From CAYZXL01 sp964482435 (GTDB lineage Bacteria; Auribacterota; JABMQX01): 64,000 nt of DNA. Below the pieces are notes generated by a model. The model was not told the origin of the DNA and did no database searches. It was given only the letters and a program-made list of their open reading frames with translations. The stretch lies in the NCBI GenBank assembly GCA_964482435.1, contig CAYZXL010000016.1:16579-80578 (forward strand). The letters run 5' to 3'. Within the stretch, counting starts at the first letter, position 1, and every line of letters begins with the position of its first letter. Of this stretch, positions 1-7,817 are shown piece after piece. The translations under genes were made by a program, and so were the position numbers.

Positions 1-428
1 CGGGCTACATCTACTACGGTTACGACGAATCCCCCTATTCCGACACGTCCGAGCTTTTCGGAAAGGCCGCATGGAGAACCGGGACGCCGATTGTTCCATC
101 GCTGGAGCTTTACTGGGACGTTGACGAAGCGAGTGCGCTTTACGCGCGGATAGGGGTGGCTTACGAGGATCAGATAGAGAACGTCCCCTTCAAGGTGGCC
201 ACTGCCCTCGGGGGCGCGACGGAAGGATTCGCCGAGACGTACTTCTGGGTCTCGGAAGCGGCATTCATTGACTTCGAGGCATCCTTCTCGATGGTCATTC
301 CGCTGTCGAAGCAAATCAGCTTTGAGCCGTTCGTAGGCATCTCCGTCCTGCTTGACGACTCTATCAAGACATGGGTGAAGGACGACACCAACGAGTACCT
401 CGGCGCGGCACTCCATCTGGTGTTCTAA
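1..428 (+). CDS. C-terminal part of outer-membrane beta-barrel protein (5' end outside window)
   Basis: The frame is open from base 3 to a TAA at 426-428, giving about 141 residues with no start inside the window. The protein alternates hydrophobic, aromatic and Gly residues in short strands (for example YARIGVAYED, FEPFVGISVLL) and ends in a C-terminal Phe (HLVF). That pattern is typical of outer-membrane beta-barrels recognised by the BAM machinery. It is probably a porin-like or outer-membrane beta-barrel family protein with an unknown solute. No family can be named from this fragment. It is followed by a block of palindromic repeats rather than a clear terminator. Confidence 0.6.
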   Translation, partial: GYIYYGYDESPYSDTSELFGKAAWRTGTPIVPSLELYWDVDEASALYARIGVAYEDQIENVPFKVATALGGATEGFAETYFWVSEAAFIDFEASFSMVIPLSKQISFEPFVGISVLLDDSIKTWVKDDTNEYLGAALHLVF

Positions 429-455
429 AGGCGGGTGCAGTTTTCGTGGCGGGGC

Positions 456-546
456 CCGGCTGAAGCCGGCTGGCAGGGGACCTCACGTGCTAATGCTGAC
501 CACAGGCTGAAGCCCGTGTCTGAGGAGGGTGCCGGCTAAAGCCGGC
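456..546. repeat. Cluster of three AAGCC-type palindromes
   Basis: Three short inverted repeats follow each other: CCGGCTGAAGCCGGC (456-470), CACAGGCTGAAGCCCGTG (501-518) and GCCGGCTAAAGCCGGC (531-546). Another copy of the same type lies at 12088-12103. They are intergenic, can fold as small hairpins, and look like a dispersed repeat family. They might also help end transcription of the outer-membrane gene upstream. Confidence 0.7.
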
Positions 547-677
547 AAATAGCACTGTCGAGGTGCCTATTCATGCTTCCGTCTTGCCGACGGGCACGAG
601 ACGCGGTCAATTGATGACATGCTACCGGACCAAGCCGCACGCTTGGCGTGGGTCTGTCTCTCTGGAAAGGCGCGGTT

Positions 678-1076
678 ATGATTCTTGTTGTTGACGACGA
701 TGCGGTGCTTGCCGGGGCGCTGGCTGTCGCCTTCGAAAAGGAGGGATACCGCGTACAGATGGCCGGTGACGGTGGGGAAGCCTACCGTTACATCAAAGAC
801 CCCGAGTGCAAGCTCCTTCTCCTCGACATGCACATGCCCCGAGTCAACGGGGCGGAACTGTTGATTCTCATGTCTAATGAGGGGATAAACGTTCCGACAA
901 TTGCTATGAGCAGTTTTCGGGATTTCACGGCGGACGAGTTGAAAGGATTTCCCACAGTCGTCGGCCTCCTGCGAAAGCCCTTCGAGATACCTGAGCTCGT
1001 CGCGCTGGCGAAGAAGCACGCCCCCAAACCCGCTGCCCGCAGACGAAAAAGACCAGCCAGCAAAACAGAAAAGTAA
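678..1076 (+). CDS. Stand-alone response regulator receiver protein
   Basis: This is a 132-residue single-domain CheY-like receiver. Visible landmarks are the acidic pair after MILVV (Asp6-Asp8), the phospho-acceptor Asp50 in LLLLDMHMP, Ser78/Ser79 at the end of beta-4 and the invariant Lys100 in LRKPF. There is no DNA-binding output domain, but the tail after about residue 115 is very basic (RRRKRP), so nucleic-acid or membrane contact is possible. The ATG at 678 is preferred over an in-frame ATG at 648 because GGAAAGG lies 7 bases upstream and the receiver fold begins there. No histidine kinase is adjacent. The stop codon overlaps the next small ORF (TAATG). Confidence 0.85.
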   Translation: MILVVDDDAVLAGALAVAFEKEGYRVQMAGDGGEAYRYIKDPECKLLLLDMHMPRVNGAELLILMSNEGINVPTIAMSSFRDFTADELKGFPTVVGLLRKPFEIPELVALAKKHAPKPAARRRKRPASKTEK

Positions 1077-1207
1077 TGCCCTATCGCACGCCCTGCCCGC
1101 GCTGCAAAGCGAGTAGCTGTGTGGCGCACGTGGGGTATCATTATACTTTCCTGCGCCTCAGTCGCTTCGTTCCGTCGCAACCACAACCTCCAGATACCGG
1201 TGAGTAA
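1076..1207 (+). CDS. Small 43-residue CxxC protein (possible)
   Basis: A short ORF starts at an ATG that shares its A with the TAA of the response regulator (TAATG) and ends 3 bases before the dgkA ATG. The peptide begins MPYRTPCPRCKASSC, with a CxxC pair and a third Cys that could hold a metal. The tight coupling to both neighbours suggests a real translated small protein within the operon. The length is too short to judge by composition, and I recognise no family. The alternative is that it is only a translational bridge or chance ORF. Confidence 0.4.
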   Translation: MPYRTPCPRCKASSCVAHVGYHYTFLRLSRFVPSQPQPPDTGE

Positions 1208-1210
1208 GAG

Positions 1211-1576
1211 ATGAAAAGAGTCATCAGGAAATTCGGGTGTGCCGTTCGCGGGATAGCCGAGGCTATCCGTATAGAGAACAGCTTCAAGTTTCACTTTGCC
1301 GCAGCGATTGCGGCAGTGCTGCTGGGCTTTCTCCTGAAGATTAGCGAAAGCGAGTGGGCTGTCCTGGTGCTGGTTATAGGGCTGGTGCTCGTGGCGGAGA
1401 TGTTCAACACCGTCGTCGAGCTGATAACCAGGATGGTCACCCGTGAGTACAACGAGCTTGCGAAGCAACTCCTCGACATCAGCGCCGGCGCGGTGCTTTT
1501 GAGTTCGATCACCTCCGCTGTCGTCGGCGTCGTGATTTTGGGGACCAAGCTCTGGAAACTCATATTCCCTGCATAG
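1211..1576 (+). CDS. dgkA: Diacylglycerol kinase / undecaprenol kinase (DgkA family)
   Basis: A 121-residue small integral-membrane lipid kinase. It phosphorylates diacylglycerol (Gram-negative type) or undecaprenol (Gram-positive type) with ATP, recycling lipids in the inner membrane. The family signature is clear: an N-terminal amphipathic helix, ENSFKFHF, the catalytic segment AEMFNTVVE (about residues 62-70) and NELAKQLLDISAGAVLL before the third membrane helix. Three transmembrane segments are visible (about 29-43, 49-67 and 91-110). Length is normal. It follows the response regulator and mini-ORF with almost no gap, so co-transcription is likely. Substrate preference cannot be read from sequence. 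Confidence 0.92.
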   Translation: MKRVIRKFGCAVRGIAEAIRIENSFKFHFAAAIAAVLLGFLLKISESEWAVLVLVIGLVLVAEMFNTVVELITRMVTREYNELAKQLLDISAGAVLLSSITSAVVGVVILGTKLWKLIFPA

Positions 1577-1812
1577 ACCGCGCCCTGTCCGGAAGGCGGC
1601 TGTCGTCGGCTGCTTCCCGAGCACAGCTGGGCCCGAGGTACGCTCGTCCGACCGCGGTCCAGGTGCTTACTCCGCCGGGAGGAAGCCGCGCCAGTCCCCA
1701 CCTGTGACAGCAGTTCCCTCCGCCACTCACCACGACCAGCCCGAGTCTGGCCCGGGGGAAGCAAATGGCTGCCCTCCGGCGCGGTTTTTCAGTAAACGCC
1801 CCACAGCTTGCT

Positions 1813-3030
1813 TCATGGCGGCGCCGGGAGGGCGAAATGCCAGGATTCCCGCATAATCGGGTCTTTGAGTAAGTCCCCCAGGGCTTGCTTCATCGCCTTG
1901 TTGTAGTCCCCGACTGTATCCAACCTATGTTCAAGCCGGAAGATGTGCATGTTCGGGCTGGTGAGGTTGATGACGTCAATGCCCTCGAAGCGAGTAAGGC
2001 CTTTGTCGCTCACCGTGACCGTGGCGGGGACGAACTCGAATACCCACTTCTGGCCGCCGGTCTTAGCGCTCGGCACCGCACGCCATCCCACCTCCTGCAG
2101 CCTCGCGACGCCCTTCTGCGGGTCGAGTACAGTCTTGACGGCCACGGCGAGCGTCCTACCCCCCGCGTCTATGAAAGAGGGCGTTGACCACATGGCGCGG
2201 TCCATCGCCCAGACCTTCTTCTTCACCTCTTCTGGAATCGGCCTGTCAAGAGCTTTCACCGGGTCAACTCCGGCCGGATTGACGTTCATCAAGCCGTAGC
2301 AGAAGTAATCCTGGACTTTGAGAGACCACCCGTCCATAAGGTCACCCTGCTTGAATTGCCATCGAGAGACAAACGGTTCTTTGCCGAAACACGGCAGCCA
2401 GTAAATCGGCAAGCCGGACCGCATCACGCCGACATAGGCGTTCGGGTCGAGGTCAACGTTGTACTCGCTGCCGCCGTTGGAATTTCCTGCGCTGATGTAG
2501 AGTTTTTCAACCTTCCCTTTGAGCAGTTCCGGTTTGCGATTGAACGCCGCACACACGTCCCGGAGGCTCCCGACGGTTATCATAGTGACCTTCTTGTCCG
2601 ACTCCGAAAGGACTTTGAGAATGAGGTTGATTCCCTCCTGGAATTTCTCCGGCTGGTCAAGCCCCTTATCGGAAGGAGACCTGAGCTTGTTGGGCAATCC
2701 GCAGGCGAATGACACTTTCTTGCCAGTTATCGCCATCATCAACTCGATGGGGATTCTGCCGGGCCTCTTGAGCTGCTTCTCGCCCTGGTCGAGGACGATG
2801 CCGCGTAAGTCGAGCTCGCTGAGCGAGAAAACCGTCGCCAGGTCAAACCAGTCGTCCGGGTCGTCTGGCGGATGAAACAGGTCGGAGCAGTAAATGACCG
2901 GGGTGCTTCCGATAGCTGGCTCCTGGGCAGGCACGGCCGAAGGGGCCGGCCCTGCGAGGCAAAAAGCGATGACCATAACGCCCCAACTCACGATAGCGAC
3001 TGCCGGAGCAAGCGGTCTTCTTGCAGACAT
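1813..3030 (-). CDS. Secreted nucleoside-hydrolase-like protein
   Basis: The 405-residue product begins with an N-terminal signal peptide (hydrophobic stretch VAIVSWGVMVIAFCLAG). The mature part resembles inosine-uridine-preferring nucleoside hydrolases: an Asp-rich metal-binding-like start (SDLFHPPDDPDDWFD), a segment like the family's GPLTN region (MITVGSLRDVCAAF) and a later EYNVDLDPNAYVGVM resembling the EFN..DPEAA motif. Ribonucleoside cleavage is the family function, but divergent secreted members often act on unknown substrates. The ATG at 3030 is chosen over a longer frame from 3177 because GGGAGGG lies just upstream and the signal peptide begins there. It stands alone on the minus strand. 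Confidence 0.7.
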   Translation of the reverse strand: MSARRPLAPAVAIVSWGVMVIAFCLAGPAPSAVPAQEPAIGSTPVIYCSDLFHPPDDPDDWFDLATVFSLSELDLRGIVLDQGEKQLKRPGRIPIELMMAITGKKVSFACGLPNKLRSPSDKGLDQPEKFQEGINLILKVLSESDKKVTMITVGSLRDVCAAFNRKPELLKGKVEKLYISAGNSNGGSEYNVDLDPNAYVGVMRSGLPIYWLPCFGKEPFVSRWQFKQGDLMDGWSLKVQDYFCYGLMNVNPAGVDPVKALDRPIPEEVKKKVWAMDRAMWSTPSFIDAGGRTLAVAVKTVLDPQKGVARLQEVGWRAVPSAKTGGQKWVFEFVPATVTVSDKGLTRFEGIDVINLTSPNMHIFRLEHRLDTVGDYNKAMKQALGDLLKDPIMRESWHFALPAPP

Positions 3031-3235
3031 GCCCTTCCCTCCCATCTCTGTACGTTGCGAAACTCGATGACAGTGTTCCCGACGCTGGCCTCGCCCTGCG
3101 CATACCCATGGGGCGCACGCAGAATTGCCGCCCTGCGCCATGACGACGACTGGCCATCGGCTTTCTTGTTGCTCCATTCTACTCCCGAAGCGCTCGAACG
3201 TTCAAGGTCCCGCGAGCCACAGGTGCAAGGGGGAC

Positions 3236-3260
3236 TTACCACGAAGACACAAAGGCACGA
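3236..3260. repeat. Fragment of ACCACGAAGACAC-type dispersed repeat
   Basis: The stretch TTACCACGAAGACACAAAGG belongs to the ACCACGAAGACACAAAG style of non-coding repeat. Related blocks (in various wording) occur at 18189-18370, 45556-45638 and 52752-52845. It sits in the 690-base gap upstream of gyrA, where no gene is supported. Confidence 0.5.
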
Positions 3261-3401
3261 CGTGCAGGGAGATTCAAGTCTCCGCGGGGCGCGGACGTCG
3301 CTGCAAATGAGTGGCAGGTTGTCAGGCCTGCTACGCTCCTGCCTGGCTCAAAGGACCAAACGCGAACCAATGCCGGCAGAGGAGCCCGGGAACCTTGGAC
3401 T

Positions 3402-3447
3402 GCGGGAGCGCTGCTCCCGCTTTCGAAAGCTGAAGCGCAGCTTCAGC
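3402..3447. repeat. Two adjacent perfect palindromes
   Basis: GCGGGAGCGCTGCTCCCGC (3402-3420) and GCTGAAGCGCAGCTTCAGC (3429-3447) are 19-base inverted repeats 8 bases apart, joined by TTTCGAAA. They are intergenic and probably mobile or dispersed hairpin elements. No coding function is supported in this gap. Confidence 0.6.
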
Positions 3448-3573
3448 ACTCCAAATGCTGCCGCTCGAGTTGTGCCTCACCCCCTCGGCAGACTGCGGTG
3501 GATGCCCACCGCGCCCTGGCGCCAGTCCTAACAACGAGGAGGGTCCATTCCTTCCCGAGCAATCGGTGCTGTG

Positions 3574-3633
3574 GTGGCATGGGCATCTTCCCCATGAACC
3601 TGGTCACGGGTCCCGCCAAGGGTGGGATGCCAC
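3574..3633 (+). repeat. 60-bp GTGGCATGGGCATC composite palindrome, copy A
   Basis: The unit starts GTGGCATGGGCATCTTCCCC, continues with a CACGGG..GGGATG half and closes with GCCAC. It is therefore bounded by an outer GTGGC/GCCAC inverted repeat and holds two inner hairpins. The same composite occurs inverted at 6256-6309 and directly at 7090-7147. It lies upstream of the gyrA promoter. Confidence 0.75.
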
Positions 3634-3666
3634 GACCACCCAGCCAGACGCCGGACGATAAATGCC

Positions 3667-3696
3667 TTGACGGAAAGGTGGCGGATACCGTAAACT
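3667..3696 (+). promoter_or_regulatory. Putative sigma-70 promoter of gyrA
   Basis: TTGACG (3667-3672) and TAAACT (3691-3696) are separated by 18 bases. Transcription would start near 3703, leaving a short leader that holds the GGAGGGA ribosome site (3711-3717). Five of six and four of six bases match consensus. Confidence 0.45.
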
Positions 3697-3722
3697 TTAT
3701 TTGACTGCTTGGAGGGAGAAGG

Positions 3723-6230
3723 ATGAGTGTGTACACGCTGAATGAAAGGATAACTCCGCGCAATATCGAAGACGAGATGAAGGAGTCCTTCGCCTCGTAC
3801 GCGCTGAGCGTAATCATCCAGAGGGCTCTTCCGGACGCTCGGGATGGACTGAAGCCCTCCCAGCGCCGCATTCTCTACGCGATGCGGGACCTTCATCTCA
3901 CCCCGACGAGCAAGTACCGCAAGTGCGCCAAAATCGCGGGCGATACCTCTGGCAATTATCACCCCCACGGGGAAGGTGTCGTCTATCCGACGCTGGTGAG
4001 GATGGCGCAGGATTTCGTCATGCGATACCCCCTCGTTGACGGGCAGGGGAACTTCGGGTCCGTGGACGGGGACCCCCCAGCCGCCATGCGATACACGGAA
4101 GCCCGCCTCACCCACTTCGCCATGGAACTCTTGGAAGACATCGAGCAGGACACCGTTGACTTCATCCCCAATTACGACGAGACGCTTCAGGAGCCGACGG
4201 TTCTGCCCGGGCGATTCCCCAACCTCATCTGCAACGGCTGCTCCGGGATAGCCGTTGGAATGGCCTCCAACATTCCACCGCATAACTTAGGCGAAGTGGT
4301 GGACGCGCTGAAGCTCTTGATTGACGACCCGGAGGTCGTGCTATCGAAGCTCATAGAAGTCATGCCGGGGCCGGATTTCCCGACGGGCGGGCTTATATGC
4401 GGCACGGAGGGAATCCGAGAAGCATACCGGACGGGCAAGGGGAGAATCGTCTGTCGGGCGCGGACCGGGATTGAGCCGACGAAGAGCGGCAAAGAGTACA
4501 TAGTCATCACGGAAATCCCGTACCAGGTTGACAAGACCGATCTAATCAACAACATTGCTCAACTGGTCAACAACAAAACGATTTCGGGGATTTCGGACCT
4601 GCGCGATGAATCCGACAAAGACGGGATGCGCGTCGTCGTTGAGCTGAAACGAGGGGAAAACGCTCACGTCGTCATCAACCAGCTTTATAAGCACACGGAG
4701 ATGCAGAAGACGTTCGGGGCGATCCTTCTTTCTCTGGACAAGAGCCAGCCCCAGACGATGGGGCTGAAATCCGTCCTGAACTGCTACATCGGCCACCGCA
4801 AGGAGGTCATCGTCCGCCGAACCAAGTACCAGCTCGATAAGGCGGAAGCGAGAGCACACATCCTCGAGGGCTTCAAGCTCGCGCTGAGCAATCTCGACAA
4901 AATCGTGCGAATCATCCGTTCCTCCAAGGACAGGGACGCGGCGCGCGACGAGCTGATGAAGAACTTCAAATTCTCCGAGCGGCAGGCCAACGCCATTCTC
5001 GACATGCGGCTCTACCAGCTCACGGGACTGGAGCGAGAGAAAGTCGAGAACGAATACCGCGACCTCCTGAAGAAAATCGCGTACCTTAAATCGGTTCTCA
5101 GCAGCCCGTCGCTCGTGAAACAAATCATCAAGGACGAGCTGGAGGACCTGAAGAAAAGGTTTGCGGATGCTCGACGAACCGACATCGTGCCAGCGGAAGG
5201 CGATTTTACGGTGGAGGACCTCGTCGCGAATGAGGGGTGCATCATCACCATCAGCCATGCGGGATATATCAAGAGAGTGCCGGTTGCAACTTATCGCAAG
5301 CAGCACCGAGGGGGGAAGGGCATCTCCGGAATGGAGACGAGGCAGGAGGATTTCGTCAAGCACCTCTTCACCGCCTCAACGCACGACTATCTCCTTTTCT
5401 TCACGACGGAGGGGCGGTGCTACTGGCTAAAGGTGTACGCGATCCCGCCTGCGGGGCGCGTCGCCCGGGGCAAGGCAATCGTGAACCTGCTTCAAATGCC
5501 GAGTGGCGAAAAAATCGCTGCTCTGATCCGGGTGAAGGACTTCGACGGCGAGCGCAACCTGATGATGGCGACGCAGAAGGGCGTCTTGAAGAAGACCCCT
5601 CTTTCCGCCTTCAGCAACCCGAGGAGCGGCGGGATAATTGCGCTTCGGGTTGACCCCGGCGATAGCCTCATAGAAGTCAAACTCACCAGCGGACACGACG
5701 AACTGGTCCTCGTGACGCGACAGGGGCAGTCAATACGATTTGAAGAAACAGATGTTCGGCCCATGGGCCGCGCTGCGCGGGGCGTCAAGGGAATCACTTT
5801 GGGAAAATCAGGGGACGCCCTCGTCGGCATGGAGGTTGTCGAGGAGCACGCGACTCTCTTAGTGCTCTGCGAGAACGGCTACGGGAAACGAACGGCCTTT
5901 GAGGAGTTCCGGCGGCAAAGGCGCGGCGGGAAGGGAATCATTGCCATCAAGGCTTCCGAGCGCAACGGTCCTGTGGTCGGGGTGCTGAGCGTGAAGGACG
6001 CCGACGACATCATGGTCATCACTGCCGAAGGCAAGATGATGCGGACGCCGGTCTCTCAGATTAGAACCATTAGCAGGAACACCCAGGGGGTAAGAATCAT
6101 TTCCCTGTCGGAGGGAGACCGGGTCGTGGACGTGGCAAAAACCGTCCCCGAAACGGAGGAGACGGAGGAGGCCGGCGAAGAGAACAACGGCACCCCCGAA
6201 GCCGCGCCTGCCAAAGAGCAAGATGCGTGA
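3723..6230 (+). CDS. gyrA: DNA gyrase subunit A
   Basis: An 835-residue type IIA topoisomerase breakage-reunion subunit, which with GyrB introduces negative supercoils using ATP. The catalytic Tyr124 is in AAMRYTEARL, preceded by the conserved YHPHG and VDGQGNFGS motifs. The C-terminal half is the six-bladed beta-pinwheel. The blade-1 GyrA box reads QHRGGKG, and a perfect QRRGGKG sits in a later blade. The positions equivalent to E. coli Ser83 and Asp87 are Gly85 and Pro89, so the quinolone-binding pocket is naturally unusual. The last 30 residues are acidic (EETEEAGEENNG). The start follows a good GGAGGGA site. ParC is the alternative paralogue, but the pinwheel with QRRGGKG and the nearby gyrB support GyrA. 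Confidence 0.96.
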   Translation: MSVYTLNERITPRNIEDEMKESFASYALSVIIQRALPDARDGLKPSQRRILYAMRDLHLTPTSKYRKCAKIAGDTSGNYHPHGEGVVYPTLVRMAQDFVMRYPLVDGQGNFGSVDGDPPAAMRYTEARLTHFAMELLEDIEQDTVDFIPNYDETLQEPTVLPGRFPNLICNGCSGIAVGMASNIPPHNLGEVVDALKLLIDDPEVVLSKLIEVMPGPDFPTGGLICGTEGIREAYRTGKGRIVCRARTGIEPTKSGKEYIVITEIPYQVDKTDLINNIAQLVNNKTISGISDLRDESDKDGMRVVVELKRGENAHVVINQLYKHTEMQKTFGAILLSLDKSQPQTMGLKSVLNCYIGHRKEVIVRRTKYQLDKAEARAHILEGFKLALSNLDKIVRIIRSSKDRDAARDELMKNFKFSERQANAILDMRLYQLTGLEREKVENEYRDLLKKIAYLKSVLSSPSLVKQIIKDELEDLKKRFADARRTDIVPAEGDFTVEDLVANEGCIITISHAGYIKRVPVATYRKQHRGGKGISGMETRQEDFVKHLFTASTHDYLLFFTTEGRCYWLKVYAIPPAGRVARGKAIVNLLQMPSGEKIAALIRVKDFDGERNLMMATQKGVLKKTPLSAFSNPRSGGIIALRVDPGDSLIEVKLTSGHDELVLVTRQGQSIRFEETDVRPMGRAARGVKGITLGKSGDALVGMEVVEEHATLLVLCENGYGKRTAFEEFRRQRRGGKGIIAIKASERNGPVVGVLSVKDADDIMVITAEGKMMRTPVSQIRTISRNTQGVRIISLSEGDRVVDVAKTVPETEETEEAGEENNGTPEAAPAKEQDA

Positions 6231-6255
6231 CCAGAGGGGGCGCGGCTGCCTAATC

Positions 6256-6309
6256 GTGGCACGGGCGTCCCGCCCGTGAGCAGCTTCATGGGCAGGATGC
6301 CCATGCCAC
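6256..6309 (-). repeat. GTGGCATGGGCATC composite palindrome, copy B (inverted)
   Basis: Read on the minus strand the unit is GTGGCATGGGCATCCTGCCC, a short linker, then CACGGGCGGGACGCCCGTG and CCAC. It has two nested hairpins and lies just after gyrA, where it might also serve as a bidirectional terminator. It is the most symmetrical of the three copies. Confidence 0.75.
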
Positions 6310-6474
6310 CTCGGGCCGCGCGGTTTCAGGCCCGATCACGCGTGTAAGCTTGGCGGGCGGACGGTGAGATGTAAGAGCCCTTTCCGGCCTGGGCGACGCC
6401 GAGGGGGTGGTCCAGGCACCGGCTCTCCGCCCCGAAAATACAGCCACGCCCGACCAGTGTGCTCCGGCTCCAGG

Positions 6475-6978
6475 TCATTCCTCCCTGCAATACCTGTGCG
6501 ATAGGTCTGGCCGTTTGAGCCCCTGGAAGACTTCCACCCATCGCCGCCGAACGCTTTCCTCCTCAATGACCGGCTCGAAACCAAGTTCTAGATATGTCTT
6601 AATGGCCGCGAGCCACTCGTCGTCCGTGTGGAGGAAGGCGGAGCGAAAGCCCAGCCGCTTGAGCTGCCGAAGGACCGCCAAGGCGAGGACCTTGCCAAGC
6701 CCCTTTCCAGTATGCTCGGGCAAGACGGCAACCATGTGCACATAGCCGGCTCGCGGACCAAGCTCGGGTTTAGACCAGGTTATTGCAGTGCCTATCGGCT
6801 CACCACGGTAAACAAGAAAGAAGACCCTGTCCGGCCGGAAAGCATCCCGCTCGGCAATCTCTCTGCGAAAAATCACCGGGGACACCTCCCAGCCAAAAGC
6901 TCTTGAGACGATGGCGGCCCAGTGGGCGTCGTCGCCATCCTCGTATGTCCGAAGAGAGTACCCCCTCGGGGGATTCAC
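6475..6978 (-). CDS. GNAT-family N-acetyltransferase
   Basis: A single acetyltransferase domain of about 167 residues. The acetyl-CoA pyrophosphate-binding motif A is visible as VHMVAVLPEHTGKGLGKVL, with the Q/R-x-x-G-x-G/A pattern present as TGKGLG. Motif B follows, with FLHTDDEWLAAIKTYLELGF. GNAT enzymes transfer acetyl groups to amines, and the substrate here is unknown. The frame is open to 7032, but a GTG at 6978 with GAGGGA about 9 bases upstream places the start right before the domain (NPPRGYSLRTYEDGD). It is a single gene between repeat copies B and C. Confidence 0.8.
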   Translation of the reverse strand: MNPPRGYSLRTYEDGDDAHWAAIVSRAFGWEVSPVIFRREIAERDAFRPDRVFFLVYRGEPIGTAITWSKPELGPRAGYVHMVAVLPEHTGKGLGKVLALAVLRQLKRLGFRSAFLHTDDEWLAAIKTYLELGFEPVIEEESVRRRWVEVFQGLKRPDLSHRYCREE

Positions 6979-7089
6979 CTTTCCCAGTCCCTCGAGGTGC
7001 CGCCTCCTCATCAGAAGCTGAGGTTGTCTCACTGGTCCTGCTCCCTGGGGGTCGCGACGCTATTAGTGCCGCAGCTTTGCCTTTCTATT

Positions 7090-7147
7090 GTGGCATGGGC
7101 ATCTTGCCCATGATCCTCCACGGGTTCCCCCAACGGCGGGATGCCAC
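7090..7147 (+). repeat. GTGGCATGGGCATC composite palindrome, copy C
   Basis: The copy starts GTGGCATGGGCATCTTGCCC, carries the CACGGG..GGCGGGATG half and closes GCCAC. Its orientation matches copy A. It lies between the GNAT gene and the downstream lipoprotein gene. Confidence 0.75.
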
Positions 7148-7232
7148 CGCTGCGCACCCGCACCCTCGCTTTCAATTGACCGCTGCGCCCCGACGCCGTA
7201 AACTGAGGTCCGAGCGAAGAGGTTGTCCGCCT

Positions 7233-7778
7233 ATGCGACATCTGCCAATTACGAAAAGTACAGCGCCTCTTTCGGTTCTGCGGCTGCCCGTTGTCCTGAG
7301 CCTGCTGGCCCTCCTGTGCTGCTCCTGCGTCCAGCGAGAGCCAAAGCTCGTGCCTTTGCCGGACATCCAGCCCTTGATGACCTACCAGAACTCATCCCCC
7401 CGGTTCCGTCTCAAGGTGTTCATGTACGCCCCGGGGAACCTTCTGTTCCAGGTGGAGAACCTCATTCCGGAATTCCACCTCGCAGGGCTGCCGGAGATAA
7501 CCAGTCCGACGGGCCGCATTCTCCAGGCCCGCCTCGCCGGAGACGAGGCCGTCGAGTTCAATCTTCTGCTTCCCGGGGATGCTTATGTCGCCTCGCAAAA
7601 CGATGTTACCATCCCCTGGGTTCTCAACGAAAAAGGGCCCGGGGGCTTCCTGCGAAGCGAAGGGGAAATCATAGTGGACGTCGCCCGAACCTCGCAGACC
7701 CGGCACCTCGTCAAATCGGTGAATTACCGGCCCGTCACGGACCGGGGTCTCCCAGGGGCGGAAGCCCCCTCGTCCTGA
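7233..7778 (+). CDS. Putative lipoprotein, unknown function
   Basis: A 181-residue protein with a signal peptide (LRLPVVLSLLALLCCSC) ending in a Cys-rich lipobox-like LCCSC, so it is probably lipid-anchored. The rest is soluble and beta-rich, with no family I recognise. The frame stays open upstream to 6783, but that part runs through repeat copy C. The ATG at 7233 with GAAGAGG about 10 bases upstream is the credible start. It converges on gyrB with 39 bases between the stop codons. Confidence 0.6.
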   Translation: MRHLPITKSTAPLSVLRLPVVLSLLALLCCSCVQREPKLVPLPDIQPLMTYQNSSPRFRLKVFMYAPGNLLFQVENLIPEFHLAGLPEITSPTGRILQARLAGDEAVEFNLLLPGDAYVASQNDVTIPWVLNEKGPGGFLRSEGEIIVDVARTSQTRHLVKSVNYRPVTDRGLPGAEAPSS

Positions 7779-7817
7779 GCCAGGGTCCGGCAAGCCTTCG
7801 CAAAAATCGTTGTCCAA

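Noticed and set aside
6783..7232. N-terminal extension of the lipoprotein ORF
   Set aside because: It overlaps the GNAT gene and repeat copy C; the signal peptide starts at 7233.
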